Assembly (NCBI GenBank): GCA_028289455.1
Contig: JANQPN010000055.1
Span: 1 to 64,000 of the forward strand
Length of the DNA stretch: 64,000 bases
DNA from: Wenzhouxiangellaceae bacterium
GTDB lineage: Bacteria > Pseudomonadota > Gammaproteobacteria > Xanthomonadales > Wenzhouxiangellaceae
Direction: 5' to 3'
The translations under genes were made by a program, and so were the position numbers. Below the pieces are notes generated by a model. The model was not told the origin of the DNA and did no database searches. It worked only from the letters and a program-made list of their open reading frames with translations. The number at the start of each line of letters is the position of its first letter. Positions within the stretch are counted from its first letter, which is position 1. Shown here piece after piece: positions 11,614 to 20,692 of the stretch.

Positions 11614-12780
11614 ATGAGCATTGAAGTCAAAGTTCCGGCGCTGCCGGAATCAGTAAGTGACGCAGTGGTAGCCACCTGGCACAAACAGGCCGGTGATACC
11701 GTCAGGCGCGATGAAAACATCGTTGATCTGGAAACCGATAAGGTGGTATTGGAAGTGCCTGCCCCGGTAGACGGGGTGTTACAGTCAATCAGCCAGGAAG
11801 CGGGGGCCACCGTCACCAGTGGTGAAACCCTGGCACTGCTGGAAGAACAGGAGCTGGCGGAACCTGAAGAAGCAGCTGAAGATGATCAGGCAGCTGCCGA
11901 TCAGCAGGCAGAACCGGCTGCACAACCCAGCCAGCCGCAGCCCGCTAATCCGGACCTGCCCCCTGCAGCACGCAAACTGGCTGCTGAAAACAACCTTGAC
12001 GCCAGTCAGGTGGAAGGCACAGGGCGCGGCGGCCGCATCACCAAAGGTGATGTTTTGAAACATCTGCAGTCAGGAAGCCCACGCCCTGAGGAGCGGGTCA
12101 AAATGACCCGGTTGCGCAGCCGGATTGCCGAACGCATGAAGGAAGCACAAAACACTGCAGCCATTCTTACTTCCTTTAACGAAGTCAATCTGCAGGCGGT
12201 TAAAGACTTACGCGCACGTTACAAGGAAGCATTTGAAAAGACCCACGGCGTTCGCCTTGGCTTTATGTCGTTTTTTGTTAAAGCATGCTGTGAAGCACTG
12301 CAGAAACATCCGATCGTCAATGCTTCAGTGGAAGGTGAAGATATCGTTTATCACGGCTTCCAGGATATTGGTGTAGCCGTTTCCATCGATCGGGGTCTGG
12401 TGGTGCCGGTACTGCGCAATGCACACTTGATGTCTCTGGCTGATATTGAATCGCAGATCCGCGAATATGCACAACAGGCCCGTGACGGCAGCCTGGCACT
12501 GGAAGATTTGCAGGGCGGCACGTTTACCGTCACCAATGGCGGGGTTTTCGGTTCGCTGTTGTCCACCCCGCTGATTAATCCTCCACAAAGCGCCATCCTG
12601 GGCATGCACACCATCAAGGAACGACCCGTGGTTGAAAACGGTGAAATTGTGGCGCGCCCGATGATGTACATCGCACTCAGCTACGATCATCGCATTATCG
12701 ACGGCAAAGACGCGGTACAGTTTTTGGTCAGCGTGAAAGAGGCGCTGGAAGACCCGGCACGTATGCTGTTGGGTTTATAA
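11614..12780 (+). CDS. sucB: Dihydrolipoyl succinyltransferase SucB (E2)
   Basis: 388 residues with one N-terminal lipoyl domain (lipoylated lysine in [10 protein letters not shown]), an acidic/Gln/Pro-rich linker, a peripheral-subunit-binding domain ([19 protein letters not shown] then [11 protein letters not shown]) and a catalytic acyltransferase domain ending with [15 protein letters not shown], which holds the active-site His and Asp. It forms the core of the 2-oxoglutarate dehydrogenase complex. It lies 48 bp after sucA and 25 bp before lpd, with a GGAGCAGG ribosome-binding region. Confidence 0.97.
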   Translation: MSIEVKVPALPESVSDAVVATWHKQAGDTVRRDENIVDLETDKVVLEVPAPVDGVLQSISQEAGATVTSGETLALLEEQELAEPEEAAEDDQAAADQQAEPAAQPSQPQPANPDLPPAARKLAAENNLDASQVEGTGRGGRITKGDVLKHLQSGSPRPEERVKMTRLRSRIAERMKEAQNTAAILTSFNEVNLQAVKDLRARYKEAFEKTHGVRLGFMSFFVKACCEALQKHPIVNASVEGEDIVYHGFQDIGVAVSIDRGLVVPVLRNAHLMSLADIESQIREYAQQARDGSLALEDLQGGTFTVTNGGVFGSLLSTPLINPPQSAILGMHTIKERPVVENGEIVARPMMYIALSYDHRIIDGKDAVQFLVSVKEALEDPARMLLGL

Positions 12781-12805
12781 GTATAAGAATTTAGGAAGAA
12801 CTTTA

Positions 12806-14233
12806 ATGAGTGAGCATTTTGACGTTGTTGTGGTAGGCGCCGGACCGGCTGGTTATGTAGCCGCCATCCGTGCCGCACAACTGGGCCTGAAAACGGCCTG
12901 TATCGACGAACGCCTGGGTAAAGACGGCAAGCCAGCCCCCGGCGGAACCTGTCTGAATGTAGGCTGTATTCCATCCAAGGCATTACTGGACTCCAGCAAG
13001 CACTATCACCATGTCCAGCATCAATATGCAGCACACGGTATCAACATAGCAGGACCTGTCAGCATGGATGTAGACACTATGCTGGAGCGCAAAAACAAGA
13101 TCGTCAAACAGCTGACCGGCGGTGTGACACAACTGCTCAAAGCCAATAAGGTGGAATTCATCTGCGGCAGAGGCAGATTGCTGCCCGAACGGCAGGTACA
13201 GATTACCGATGCCGATGGTGAGCAACGCCAAATCAGTGGCGAACACATCATTCTGGCTGCCGGTTCCATTCCTGTTGCCATTCCCAATGTGGAGTTTGAC
13301 GGCCGTTACATCGTTGATAATGAAGGCGCACTGGAATTTGGCCAGGTACCACAACGGCTGGGCGTGATAGGCGCCGGCGTAATCGGACTGGAACTGGGCA
13401 GTGTGTGGAAAAGACTGGGATCAGAGGTGATTCTGCTGGAAGCACTGGATGACCTGCTGGCAGCAGCTGACAAAGATGTCGGCAAGGCTGCAGGTCGCGA
13501 ATTTAAGAAACAGGGTCTGGATATTCGCCTCGGCACATTGGTGCAGGGCGCGCAAATAGTCAATGGCGAAGTAATTGTCACGCTGGAAACCAAAGATGGG
13601 CAGGAGTCGATTACTGTGGACCGTCTGCTGGTTGCTGTCGGACGCAAGGCCAACACCGCCGAGCTGCTGGCTGAAGGTACCGGCGTCAATATCAATCAGC
13701 GAGGTCAGATAGAGGTCGATGATCACTGCCGCACCTCGGCTGAGAATGTGTGGGCTATAGGTGATGCAGTGCGCGGCCCAATGCTGGCTCATAAAGGTTC
13801 GGAAGAAGGTATTGCAGTCGCTGAAACCATCGCCGGCCAGGCAGGCCATATTAACCTGGAGACTGTTCCCTGGGTCATTTACACCGATCCGGAAATTGCC
13901 TGGGTAGGTAAGACCGAACAGGAATTACAAGAAGCTGGTATCGACTATTCCAGCGGCAGCTTTCCGTTTGCAGCGACCGGCCGGGGCCTGGCCATGGGCG
14001 ATGCTACCGGCATGGTTAAATTACTGGCCGATGCAGAAACCGACCGGCTGCTGGGCGCGCACATCATCGGACCAAACGCGTCTGAGTTGATAGCCGAATG
14101 TGTGGTTACCATGGAATTCGCCGGTTGTGCTGAGGATCTGGCGCGGATCGTGCACGCGCATCCGACATTGTCCGAAGCTGTGCATGAAGCTGCCTTGAAT
14201 GCCGATAAACGCGCTATCCACCGGGTTAATTAA
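12806..14233 (+). CDS. lpd: Dihydrolipoyl dehydrogenase (E3)
   Basis: 475-residue flavoprotein disulfide reductase that reoxidises the lipoyl group of SucB, with FAD and NAD. Seen: the N-terminal FAD-binding GAGPAGYVAAIRAAQ, the redox-active pair in GGTCLNVGCIPSK, the NAD-binding GAGVIGLELG, and the C-terminal HAHPTLSEAVHEAAL with the catalytic His-Glu. Its place directly behind sucB argues that it serves the 2-oxoglutarate dehydrogenase complex. The preceding AGGAAGA is a good Shine-Dalgarno. Confidence 0.97.
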   Translation: MSEHFDVVVVGAGPAGYVAAIRAAQLGLKTACIDERLGKDGKPAPGGTCLNVGCIPSKALLDSSKHYHHVQHQYAAHGINIAGPVSMDVDTMLERKNKIVKQLTGGVTQLLKANKVEFICGRGRLLPERQVQITDADGEQRQISGEHIILAAGSIPVAIPNVEFDGRYIVDNEGALEFGQVPQRLGVIGAGVIGLELGSVWKRLGSEVILLEALDDLLAAADKDVGKAAGREFKKQGLDIRLGTLVQGAQIVNGEVIVTLETKDGQESITVDRLLVAVGRKANTAELLAEGTGVNINQRGQIEVDDHCRTSAENVWAIGDAVRGPMLAHKGSEEGIAVAETIAGQAGHINLETVPWVIYTDPEIAWVGKTEQELQEAGIDYSSGSFPFAATGRGLAMGDATGMVKLLADAETDRLLGAHIIGPNASELIAECVVTMEFAGCAEDLARIVHAHPTLSEAVHEAALNADKRAIHRVN

Positions 14234-14269
14234 GTCCGGATCGCCGTTACTGGAATAGGCTGACCAGCA

Positions 14270-14956
14270 ATGCCCGTCAGCCATACCACCAGCATGCCCG
14301 AACAGCACCCGAATCTGGTGTTGTTCGACTTTGACGGGACGCTGGTTTGCGGTGATAACGGCACCCGTATGATTGTCGCTTTTGCACGCAGCCGAGGCTG
14401 GCCGTTATTTACTTTACTGTTGTGCACACCGATTGTGCTTCCGCTGCTGTTGTTTCCACCCACCAAACGCCTGGGTGCATCGATGTATCTGTGGCTGAGT
14501 ACAGTCGGGATGCGCAAAACACAGATCGACCAGTGTCTGAATCACCTGGCGGCTTTTACCGCCAGCCATGCGCAGCACTATCGGATAGAACCTGCCTGGC
14601 AGCGGCTGGAACAGCACTTGCAGGCCGGAGATAAAGTAGTAATAGTGACCGGATGCTGGGAAAAAATGGCTAAAAAGACACTCAGGGCCATGGGACTGAA
14701 AGGTGTCAAAGTTATCGGCAGCCGCAAACAACGCTGGCTGGGCGGCTATATCAGCAGCCCGCATTGTTATGGAAAAAACAAAGTCCGATGCCTGGCCAGT
14801 GAAAGCTTCACGCCACCATGGACGCATGCTTATACCGATTCAGTGTCTGACCGGCATTTGCTGCGTTTGGCTGGAAAACCGGTATTGGTCAGGCCATCCT
14901 GGTACAGTTTACTGCGGATAAGGCATTTATTCGGCAATATCGAAGTGATCAAATAA
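14270..14956 (+). CDS. HAD-IB family phosphatase, membrane-associated
   Basis: 228-residue haloacid-dehalogenase-superfamily protein. Motif I is DFDGTLV near residue 19. Motif II lies near VIVTGCWEKM, and the motif III/IV region contains YTDSVSDRHLL. The cap is of the short subfamily IB type seen in SerB-like phosphatases. A hydrophobic stretch (about residues 43-62, FTLLLCTPIVLPLLLF) suggests membrane association, as in YfhB-type proteins. An alternative ATG at 14294 gives MPEQHPNLVLFDFD; neither start has a clear Shine-Dalgarno. Substrate is unknown. It follows lpd by 36 bp but is probably functionally unrelated. Confidence 0.75.
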   Translation: MPVSHTTSMPEQHPNLVLFDFDGTLVCGDNGTRMIVAFARSRGWPLFTLLLCTPIVLPLLLFPPTKRLGASMYLWLSTVGMRKTQIDQCLNHLAAFTASHAQHYRIEPAWQRLEQHLQAGDKVVIVTGCWEKMAKKTLRAMGLKGVKVIGSRKQRWLGGYISSPHCYGKNKVRCLASESFTPPWTHAYTDSVSDRHLLRLAGKPVLVRPSWYSLLRIRHLFGNIEVIK

Positions 14957-15036
14957 TGTTAATCCCGGTCCCTAGTATATTGAACCTTACAGTTTTACAC
15001 GGTCACAGGAAATGACCAGCATTTCAGGGAAGCACT

Positions 15037-16044
15037 ATGCACAGTGAGCCTCAATCCAAAGTTTCGTCGATTGCCTCTAACGCACCGGCGCAAACCACAC
15101 CACCGGCAGTGCCTCAGCAGCTGCTGAACGAGCTCGGCCAGGCTATCGCTCAGGTCAATCGAATTGTACTGGGGCACCCGGATGCCATTCGGCTGGCATT
15201 CTGCAGCCTGCTGGCAGGCGGCCATGCACTGGTTGAAGATTTACCTGGTGTTGGTAAAACCACCCTGGCGAATGCTTTGGCCTGCACCTTGGGCCTGGAA
15301 TTTCGCCGTATCCAGTTTACCAGCGACCTGCTGCCGGCTGATGTTGTAGGCGTATCGGTATACAGCCAGACCAACGAGCGTTTTGCCTTTCAACCAGGGC
15401 CGATTTTCAGCCAGATTGTGCTGGCTGATGAAATCAACCGTGCTCCGCCGAGAACGCAAAGTGCCTTGCTGGAAGCAATGGCTGAAGAACATGTGACCGT
15501 TGACGGCCAGCAGCGCCAGCTGCCAAGCCCGTTTTTTGTAATCGCCACCCAGAACCCTGTGGATTTGGCAGGCACCTGGCTGCTGCCTGATTCGCAACTG
15601 GACCGGTTTTTACTCAAGATCACCCTGGGTTATCCATCTGCTCAGGCAGAACGGCTACTGCTTGAGCAACCTGACCGTCAATCATTTTTAGGCTCCGCTC
15701 AGGCCATTCTGGATACTGCCAAACTACAGACACTGATGGAGCATGTTACTCAGATACACGCCAGCAGTGCCCTGCTCGATTACATCCAGGCACTACTGAC
15801 CGCTACTCGTCAACATGCTCAAATCAATGTTGGTTTGAGCCCACGTGCAGGCTTGGCATTGTTACGTGCCAGCCGTGCTCATGCACTGCTTAATCACCGC
15901 CAGCATGTCCTCCCGGAAGATGTACAGGCGGTATTTGTTGCTTTGGCTGGCCATCGACTCAAAATCATCGAGCAACAAAGCGAACAAACGCCTGACCCTG
16001 CTGTTATTGCCCAGGATATTCTGCACGCAACTGCTGTTCCCTGA
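15037..16044 (+). CDS. MoxR-family AAA ATPase
   Basis: 335-residue MoxR-type AAA+ ATPase. Walker A is GVGKTT (residues about 71-76), Walker B is LADEINRAPPRTQ, and the sensor region carries ATQNPVDLAGTWLLPDSQLDRF. MoxR proteins act as chaperones in assembling or activating membrane and periplasmic complexes and are typically encoded with DUF58 and transglutaminase genes, exactly as here. An AGGGA element precedes the ATG. The first 25 residues are low-complexity Ser/Ala/Pro. The DUF58 gene follows after 14 bp. Confidence 0.92.
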   Translation: MHSEPQSKVSSIASNAPAQTTPPAVPQQLLNELGQAIAQVNRIVLGHPDAIRLAFCSLLAGGHALVEDLPGVGKTTLANALACTLGLEFRRIQFTSDLLPADVVGVSVYSQTNERFAFQPGPIFSQIVLADEINRAPPRTQSALLEAMAEEHVTVDGQQRQLPSPFFVIATQNPVDLAGTWLLPDSQLDRFLLKITLGYPSAQAERLLLEQPDRQSFLGSAQAILDTAKLQTLMEHVTQIHASSALLDYIQALLTATRQHAQINVGLSPRAGLALLRASRAHALLNHRQHVLPEDVQAVFVALAGHRLKIIEQQSEQTPDPAVIAQDILHATAVP

Positions 16045-16058
16045 ACCGGGTTCGGTTA

Positions 16059-17054
16059 ATGCAGCATTCGGCCCAATCACGTTTTAGTCCGTTCAACTGG
16101 CTTGTCCGGCAGCCGCGGTTCCAGCGTTGGCTGCAGCACCGCGGGCCACTGGCGCCGCCATTCACAATTGCCTATCGGCAGGTTTATATCCTGCCGACCC
16201 GTTTCGGCGTCACCTTTGCAGTCTTATTAACCGCTATGCTGCTGGGAGCGTTGAATTACAACAATAATGCAGCGTTATTGCTGGCTTTCCTGCTGGCTAC
16301 TGCCGCTCAACTCTCGACTTTCCGCACCTGGCGGAATTTATCCGGACTGGATGTCGGCACAGTTCATGCCCAGCCGGTGTTTGCCGGAGAACCGGCGGTA
16401 TTTCGCCTGAATATTTACGAACGTCAGGGTTTTGAGCGACCCATTCTGGAGTTGGACAGTGTACATGCTGATGCTCAAAACACCGGCGCCCGTTTGACGC
16501 TGGCAGCCGGCCAAAGCGGCATGCTTGAGATGCCGGTAGCCACCAGCCGCCGCGGTTGGCTCGAATGTCCCAGATTGCGCCTCAGTACAATCTATCCTTT
16601 AGGACTGTTTAAAGCCTGGTCATGGGTCTATCCGCAACAACGGTGCCTGGTTTACCCGCAGCCACTGGATAATGCTCCGGCACTACCCAGACCCAGTGTC
16701 GGTGACGGAAAACGCAATCTGCAACCCGAACCGGATGCCGATTTTGCCGGGCTGCGCGACTACCGGCAGGGTGATCACCTTAAAGACATTGCCTGGAAAG
16801 CCACTGCACGCATGAACAAACTGATCAGCCGTGAAGAACCGCCTACTGCATACAGCGAATTGCAGTTCAAGCTGTCCCAGACCGGCAGCCAGGATATTGA
16901 GCATGGCTTGCGGGTGCTGACCACCTGGGTATTGCTGGCGGAACAGCGCAGCTTAAAATACGGCCTCTCGTTGACCGGTGTTGAAGTGGAGCCGGATAAT
17001 GGTCCGGCGCATCTGAATCAATGTCTGCGCACACTGGCGTTATGGCAGAACTAG
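16059..17054 (+). CDS. DUF58 domain-containing membrane protein
   Basis: 331 residues. Two closely spaced hydrophobic segments near residues 45-80 (FGVTFAVLLTAMLLGAL and ALLLAFLLATAAQL) are followed by an extramembrane region and the DUF58/von-Willebrand-like core, with GLRDYRQGDHLKDIAWKATAR as the family hallmark. Partner of the MoxR ATPase in a widespread three-gene cassette of uncertain role, thought to concern cell-envelope function. Its end overlaps the start of the transglutaminase gene by 13 bp, indicating coupled translation. Confidence 0.88.
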   Translation: MQHSAQSRFSPFNWLVRQPRFQRWLQHRGPLAPPFTIAYRQVYILPTRFGVTFAVLLTAMLLGALNYNNNAALLLAFLLATAAQLSTFRTWRNLSGLDVGTVHAQPVFAGEPAVFRLNIYERQGFERPILELDSVHADAQNTGARLTLAAGQSGMLEMPVATSRRGWLECPRLRLSTIYPLGLFKAWSWVYPQQRCLVYPQPLDNAPALPRPSVGDGKRNLQPEPDADFAGLRDYRQGDHLKDIAWKATARMNKLISREEPPTAYSELQFKLSQTGSQDIEHGLRVLTTWVLLAEQRSLKYGLSLTGVEVEPDNGPAHLNQCLRTLALWQN

Positions 17055-19006
17055 CAGTACCTGCGCAGCCTAAGTTATTGATCCCACGCCAGGTGATGCT
17101 GTGGGTTATGGCCACATCTGCGTTTGCCATTCTGCCGCATTTAACCCGAATGCCGGTGCTGCTGGCGGTCGGCCTGATTGCTGTCATTGCCTGGCGGATC
17201 AGCCATATCTACCGCAACCCACATTGGGTATTACGCACCATTACTGTGCTGTGCGCAGTGTTTATCGTTTTCTGGCTGCATGGCGGACTATGGGGCCGGT
17301 TACCCGGGAGCCAGCTGTTGTGTTGCATGCTGATCCTGAAGTCGCTCGAGCTGAACCGTCCCCGTGATGCCATGCTGATGGTCAGCCTTAGTTTTTTTGT
17401 TGTGGCCACCTGGTTTTTGTTCTCCCAGTCACCGTTAACGTTCATCTATCTGGTTGCCGGCACCTGGCTGGGGTTAACCACAATGATCGTCATCAACCGG
17501 GGCAACTGTAAGCGCAAAGAAGTACGAACCATGTTTGTTCAGGGCGCCCGGCTGGCGCTCCCGGCCATTCCACTGGCTGTGGCACTGTTTTTCCTGTTTC
17601 CGCGTCTGTCTGTGCCGCTATGGGGTATTCAGGGAGGTGAGCTTGAAGGCGTTACCGGGCTTTCCAGCACTATGTCCCCCGGAGATATCAGCAATTTATT
17701 CATTGATGACGGGCCGGCATTCCGGGTCACATTTGATGGCCCCCAACCTACACAGTCCGAACTTTATTGGCGTGGTCCGGTACTGACCCGTTTTGACGGC
17801 AGGCGCTGGACTCAAAGCATTTACAGCAGCGTGCCGACCCGGGTTAAACCCGATAGAGACGATGCCGATATCAGTTACGAAATTGAACTTGAACCACATC
17901 GGCGGCAATGGCTGTTTGCGCTGGATTACCCGGCGGTTTATCCCAGTGAAAGCCGGCTGGGGCTAGATTACCAGCTGCGCAGTGTACGCCCGGTCAGCAG
18001 TGTTAAGCGTTATCGAATCAGCTCTGACACAGACTTCCGTGATAACAAGATGCCTAACTCAACGCTGTTGAATGAAGCTTTACGGCTTCCTGACGGCACC
18101 GGCAGTCGCGCACGTCAGCTGGTTGCGGAATGGCAGGCTGAAGATGACTCACATCAGGCCATCATACAAACCGCTTTGCGTTATTTTCGGGATAATCCCT
18201 TCTTTTATCGGCTTGATTCTTTACCGTTGCTGAATGATCCGATTGATGAATTCCTGTTCGACTCCAGAGCGGGTTATTGTGAACATTACGCCAGTGCTTT
18301 TACCTTTCTAATGCGCGCGGCGGGCATTCCGGCACGGGTGGTTACCGGCTATCAGGGCGGTTACGACAATGGAGAATACTTTCTGGTCAGGCAATCTGAT
18401 GCACATGCCTGGGCGGAAGTATGGTTAGGCGACGAGCGCGGCTGGACTCGGGTCGACCCTACCTCATGGGTGGCACCCGACCGGGTGCAGCAGGGTTCAA
18501 GAGCAGTGGTCGATGTGCCCAACTGGCTGCATGCTCCATGGCTGGTGGACATGCGCAACCAGATTGATAAGGTGCGCCACTGGTGGAATAAGAATATCGT
18601 CAGTTTCAATGCCAACCGGCAAAGCAGGCTGCTGCAGCCCTGGGGCATCGAACGGATTGATCAGCGCCAGCTGCTGCTGTTGTTGGTGGTTCTGTCGGTT
18701 ATTATCAGTCTGCTGATATTCTGGTGGTATCGCAGAGCTGATCATGTGCGGCATCATGACCCGGTTGTGCACGCCTATCACAAACTGATTCGCAGGCTGC
18801 AGCGGGCCGGTATCAGTACACCGATATATGCCGGTCCTCAAACAGTTATGCGTAAGGTCGTTGCATATTGTCCTGTAATCCAACAGCAGGTTGAACAGTT
18901 GTTTACTTTGTATATTCAACACCGTTATGCCAATGGCATATCAGGCCACAATCAGCGTGTGTTGGTACGCGGACTCAATGCATTCAAATTACCGAAACGA
19001 AGCTGA
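17042..19006 (+). CDS. tgpA: Transglutaminase TgpA family protein (DUF3488/transglutaminase-like)
   Basis: About 654 residues. The N-terminus has some six membrane helices (DUF3488). A periplasmic region contains the transglutaminase core, with the catalytic Cys in SRAGYCEHYASAF, His in DAHAWAEVWL and Asp in WTRVDPTSW. A last helix (LLLLLVVLSVIISLLIFWWY) and a C-terminal cytoplasmic DUF4129-like tail follow. In Pseudomonas aeruginosa the homologue TgpA is an essential inner-membrane protein. I use ATG 17042 (MAELAVPAQ), overlapping the DUF58 stop; ATG 17021 is possible. Third member of the MoxR-DUF58-TgpA cassette. Confidence 0.9.
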   Translation: MAELAVPAQPKLLIPRQVMLWVMATSAFAILPHLTRMPVLLAVGLIAVIAWRISHIYRNPHWVLRTITVLCAVFIVFWLHGGLWGRLPGSQLLCCMLILKSLELNRPRDAMLMVSLSFFVVATWFLFSQSPLTFIYLVAGTWLGLTTMIVINRGNCKRKEVRTMFVQGARLALPAIPLAVALFFLFPRLSVPLWGIQGGELEGVTGLSSTMSPGDISNLFIDDGPAFRVTFDGPQPTQSELYWRGPVLTRFDGRRWTQSIYSSVPTRVKPDRDDADISYEIELEPHRRQWLFALDYPAVYPSESRLGLDYQLRSVRPVSSVKRYRISSDTDFRDNKMPNSTLLNEALRLPDGTGSRARQLVAEWQAEDDSHQAIIQTALRYFRDNPFFYRLDSLPLLNDPIDEFLFDSRAGYCEHYASAFTFLMRAAGIPARVVTGYQGGYDNGEYFLVRQSDAHAWAEVWLGDERGWTRVDPTSWVAPDRVQQGSRAVVDVPNWLHAPWLVDMRNQIDKVRHWWNKNIVSFNANRQSRLLQPWGIERIDQRQLLLLLVVLSVIISLLIFWWYRRADHVRHHDPVVHAYHKLIRRLQRAGISTPIYAGPQTVMRKVVAYCPVIQQQVEQLFTLYIQHRYANGISGHNQRVLVRGLNAFKLPKRS

Positions 19007-19075
19007 TGCAAGCAATCGCCAGATCAGTCTTTTATAATTCCGCATAACAACAATAATCTGAATACCGAGACCGGC

Positions 19076-20077
19076 ATGTCCATACCCGTTACTTTTAATG
19101 CTTTTCGTATAGACCGTGATGACCAGGGCAATCACCAGGCCAGCTGGCAGACCATGGTGGCTGACCAGCTCAGCGATGGTGATCTCAGCATCAAGGTACA
19201 TTACTCAAGCATTAACTATAAGGATGCTCTGGCCGGTACCGGCAGCGGTAAAATTCTACGCAGTTTTCCACTGAATGGCGGAATCGATGTTGCCGGTGAA
19301 GTGATTGAGTCCAATGCTGATGGTTTTGCCCCCGGCGACAAGGTTATTGCCACCGGCTGCGGTCTCAGCGAAACGCGCGATGGCGGATACAGCGAATACC
19401 TCAAACTGGACAGCCGCTGGACCATTCCGCTGCCGGATGAGCTTGATTACCAGCAGGCGATGACACTCGGCACTGCCGGTTTTACCGCAGCACTCAGCCT
19501 GTATCGGATGGAAGCCAATGGCCAGACACCTGATATGGGGCCGATGGTAGTAACCGGAGCCACCGGCGGGGTCGGCTCGCTGGCGATTAATATTCTGCAT
19601 AAAGCAGGATATGAAGTGCATGCCATCAGCGGCAAACAGGACCAGTTTGAATGGTTGCGGGAACTGGGCGCCAGCCAATGTGTAGACCGGCATGATCTGT
19701 TTCTAGGTGACCAGCCCCTGGAGTCCGCCGCGTGGGCAGGCGCGATTGATAATGTCGGCGACCAATTGCTGTCAGGGCTGACCAGGGTCATCAAACCATG
19801 GGGCAATATCGCCAGCTGCGGACTGGCTGGCGGTTACCAGCTGAACACCACCGTGATGCCGTTTATCATTCGCGGTGTCAGCCTTCTGGGAATCAACTCA
19901 GCCAATTGTCCGACACCATTGAGGCAACAGTTATGGCAGCGTCTGGCCGGCCAGTGGCGACCGGAAAAACTGGACAGCATTTGCCATCAGACGGTAGCTC
20001 CTGCTGAACTGGCAACGGTTTTTGACAGCATGCTGGCTGGAGGCTCCGTTGGCCGTACGGTTGTGAAAATCTGCTAG
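19076..20077 (+). CDS. MDR-family oxidoreductase, acrylyl-CoA reductase type (AcuI/YhdH)
   Basis: 333-residue zinc-free medium-chain dehydrogenase/reductase of the YhdH/AcuI group. Features include SSINYKDALAGTGSGKI, GIDVAGEV near the start of the fold, GTAGFTAALSLY and the NADPH-binding GATGGVGSLAINIL. The family reduces acryloyl-CoA to propionyl-CoA with NADPH, giving protection from acrylate. A good TATAAT (19033-19038) precedes it but the -35 is unconvincing. It stands alone between tgpA and the response-regulator gene. Confidence 0.88.
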   Translation: MSIPVTFNAFRIDRDDQGNHQASWQTMVADQLSDGDLSIKVHYSSINYKDALAGTGSGKILRSFPLNGGIDVAGEVIESNADGFAPGDKVIATGCGLSETRDGGYSEYLKLDSRWTIPLPDELDYQQAMTLGTAGFTAALSLYRMEANGQTPDMGPMVVTGATGGVGSLAINILHKAGYEVHAISGKQDQFEWLRELGASQCVDRHDLFLGDQPLESAAWAGAIDNVGDQLLSGLTRVIKPWGNIASCGLAGGYQLNTTVMPFIIRGVSLLGINSANCPTPLRQQLWQRLAGQWRPEKLDSICHQTVAPAELATVFDSMLAGGSVGRTVVKIC

Positions 20078-20223
20078 CGTCGAAGGACACCTGAAAACAA
20101 CTCAAACAGTAATATCAATGCCTAAACCCGTGGTGTTTCTGTTCAGCTCTGGTTGAAGATGTTAAGCACATTTCAAATGGCTGAATAACCTGGGCTATGC
20201 ATGCGGACTTTACCAAAATTCTA

Positions 20224-20252
20224 GTGACTTTAGGCTTTTCAAAGTGTATCCT
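20224..20252 (+). promoter_or_regulatory. Candidate sigma70 promoter of the PilH-like gene
   Basis: GTGACT (20224-20229) and TATCCT (20247-20252) are separated by 17 bp and each match four of six consensus bases. The ATG of the receiver gene lies about 40 bp downstream with GGAGA before it. This is the best match in the 216-bp spacer 20078-20293; nothing else notable is seen there. Confidence 0.4.
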
Positions 20253-20293
20253 TTAGCGCATCATTAATAAGCAAATGAGAGCTGGAGAAACCA

Positions 20294-20659
20294 ATGGCGA
20301 CCGTTTTGATTGTAGATGATTCCACTGCTCACTTATACTCGCTGTCCAAGCTGGTAGAAGTTAACGGGCATCAGGTAATTACTGCGCAATCTGGACAGGA
20401 AGGTGTTGATAAGGCACTCAAAAACACCCCAGATGTGATCCTGATGGATATTGTTATGCCGGGCATGAGCGGCTTTCAGGCTACCCGGGCATTATCCAAG
20501 GAACAGACCACCAGTAATATCCCGGTTATTTTCGTTACCACAAAGAATCAGGAAACCGATAAAATCTGGGGTATGCGCCAGGGCGCTACGGCCTACATCA
20601 CCAAACCGGTGGACGAGAAAGCGTTGATGGGTGCGATCAACAGCGCAATTGCCGCTTAA
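20294..20659 (+). CDS. PilH-like single-domain response regulator
   Basis: 121-residue stand-alone CheY-like receiver. The acidic pocket is VDDS, the phosphoacceptor is Asp52 in VILMDIVMPGMSG, the conserved Thr lies in FVTTK and the Lys in ITKPVD. Length and sequence resemble PilH and related receivers of type IV pilus twitching systems. No pil or chemosensory genes are adjacent, so the pathway is inferred only from sequence resemblance. A strong GGAGA precedes the ATG, and it is convergent with rmuC. Confidence 0.82.
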   Translation: MATVLIVDDSTAHLYSLSKLVEVNGHQVITAQSGQEGVDKALKNTPDVILMDIVMPGMSGFQATRALSKEQTTSNIPVIFVTTKNQETDKIWGMRQGATAYITKPVDEKALMGAINSAIAA

Positions 20660-20676
20660 CAGCCGATAAACTGAAC

Positions 20677-20692
20677 ACCGGATAAATCCGGT
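20677..20692. terminator. Palindrome between the PilH-like gene and rmuC
   Basis: ACCGGAT-AA-ATCCGGT is a perfect 7-bp-arm inverted repeat in the 32-bp space between two convergent genes, touching the rmuC stop codon. Neither side has a strong T-run, so bidirectional termination is plausible but weak. Confidence 0.4.
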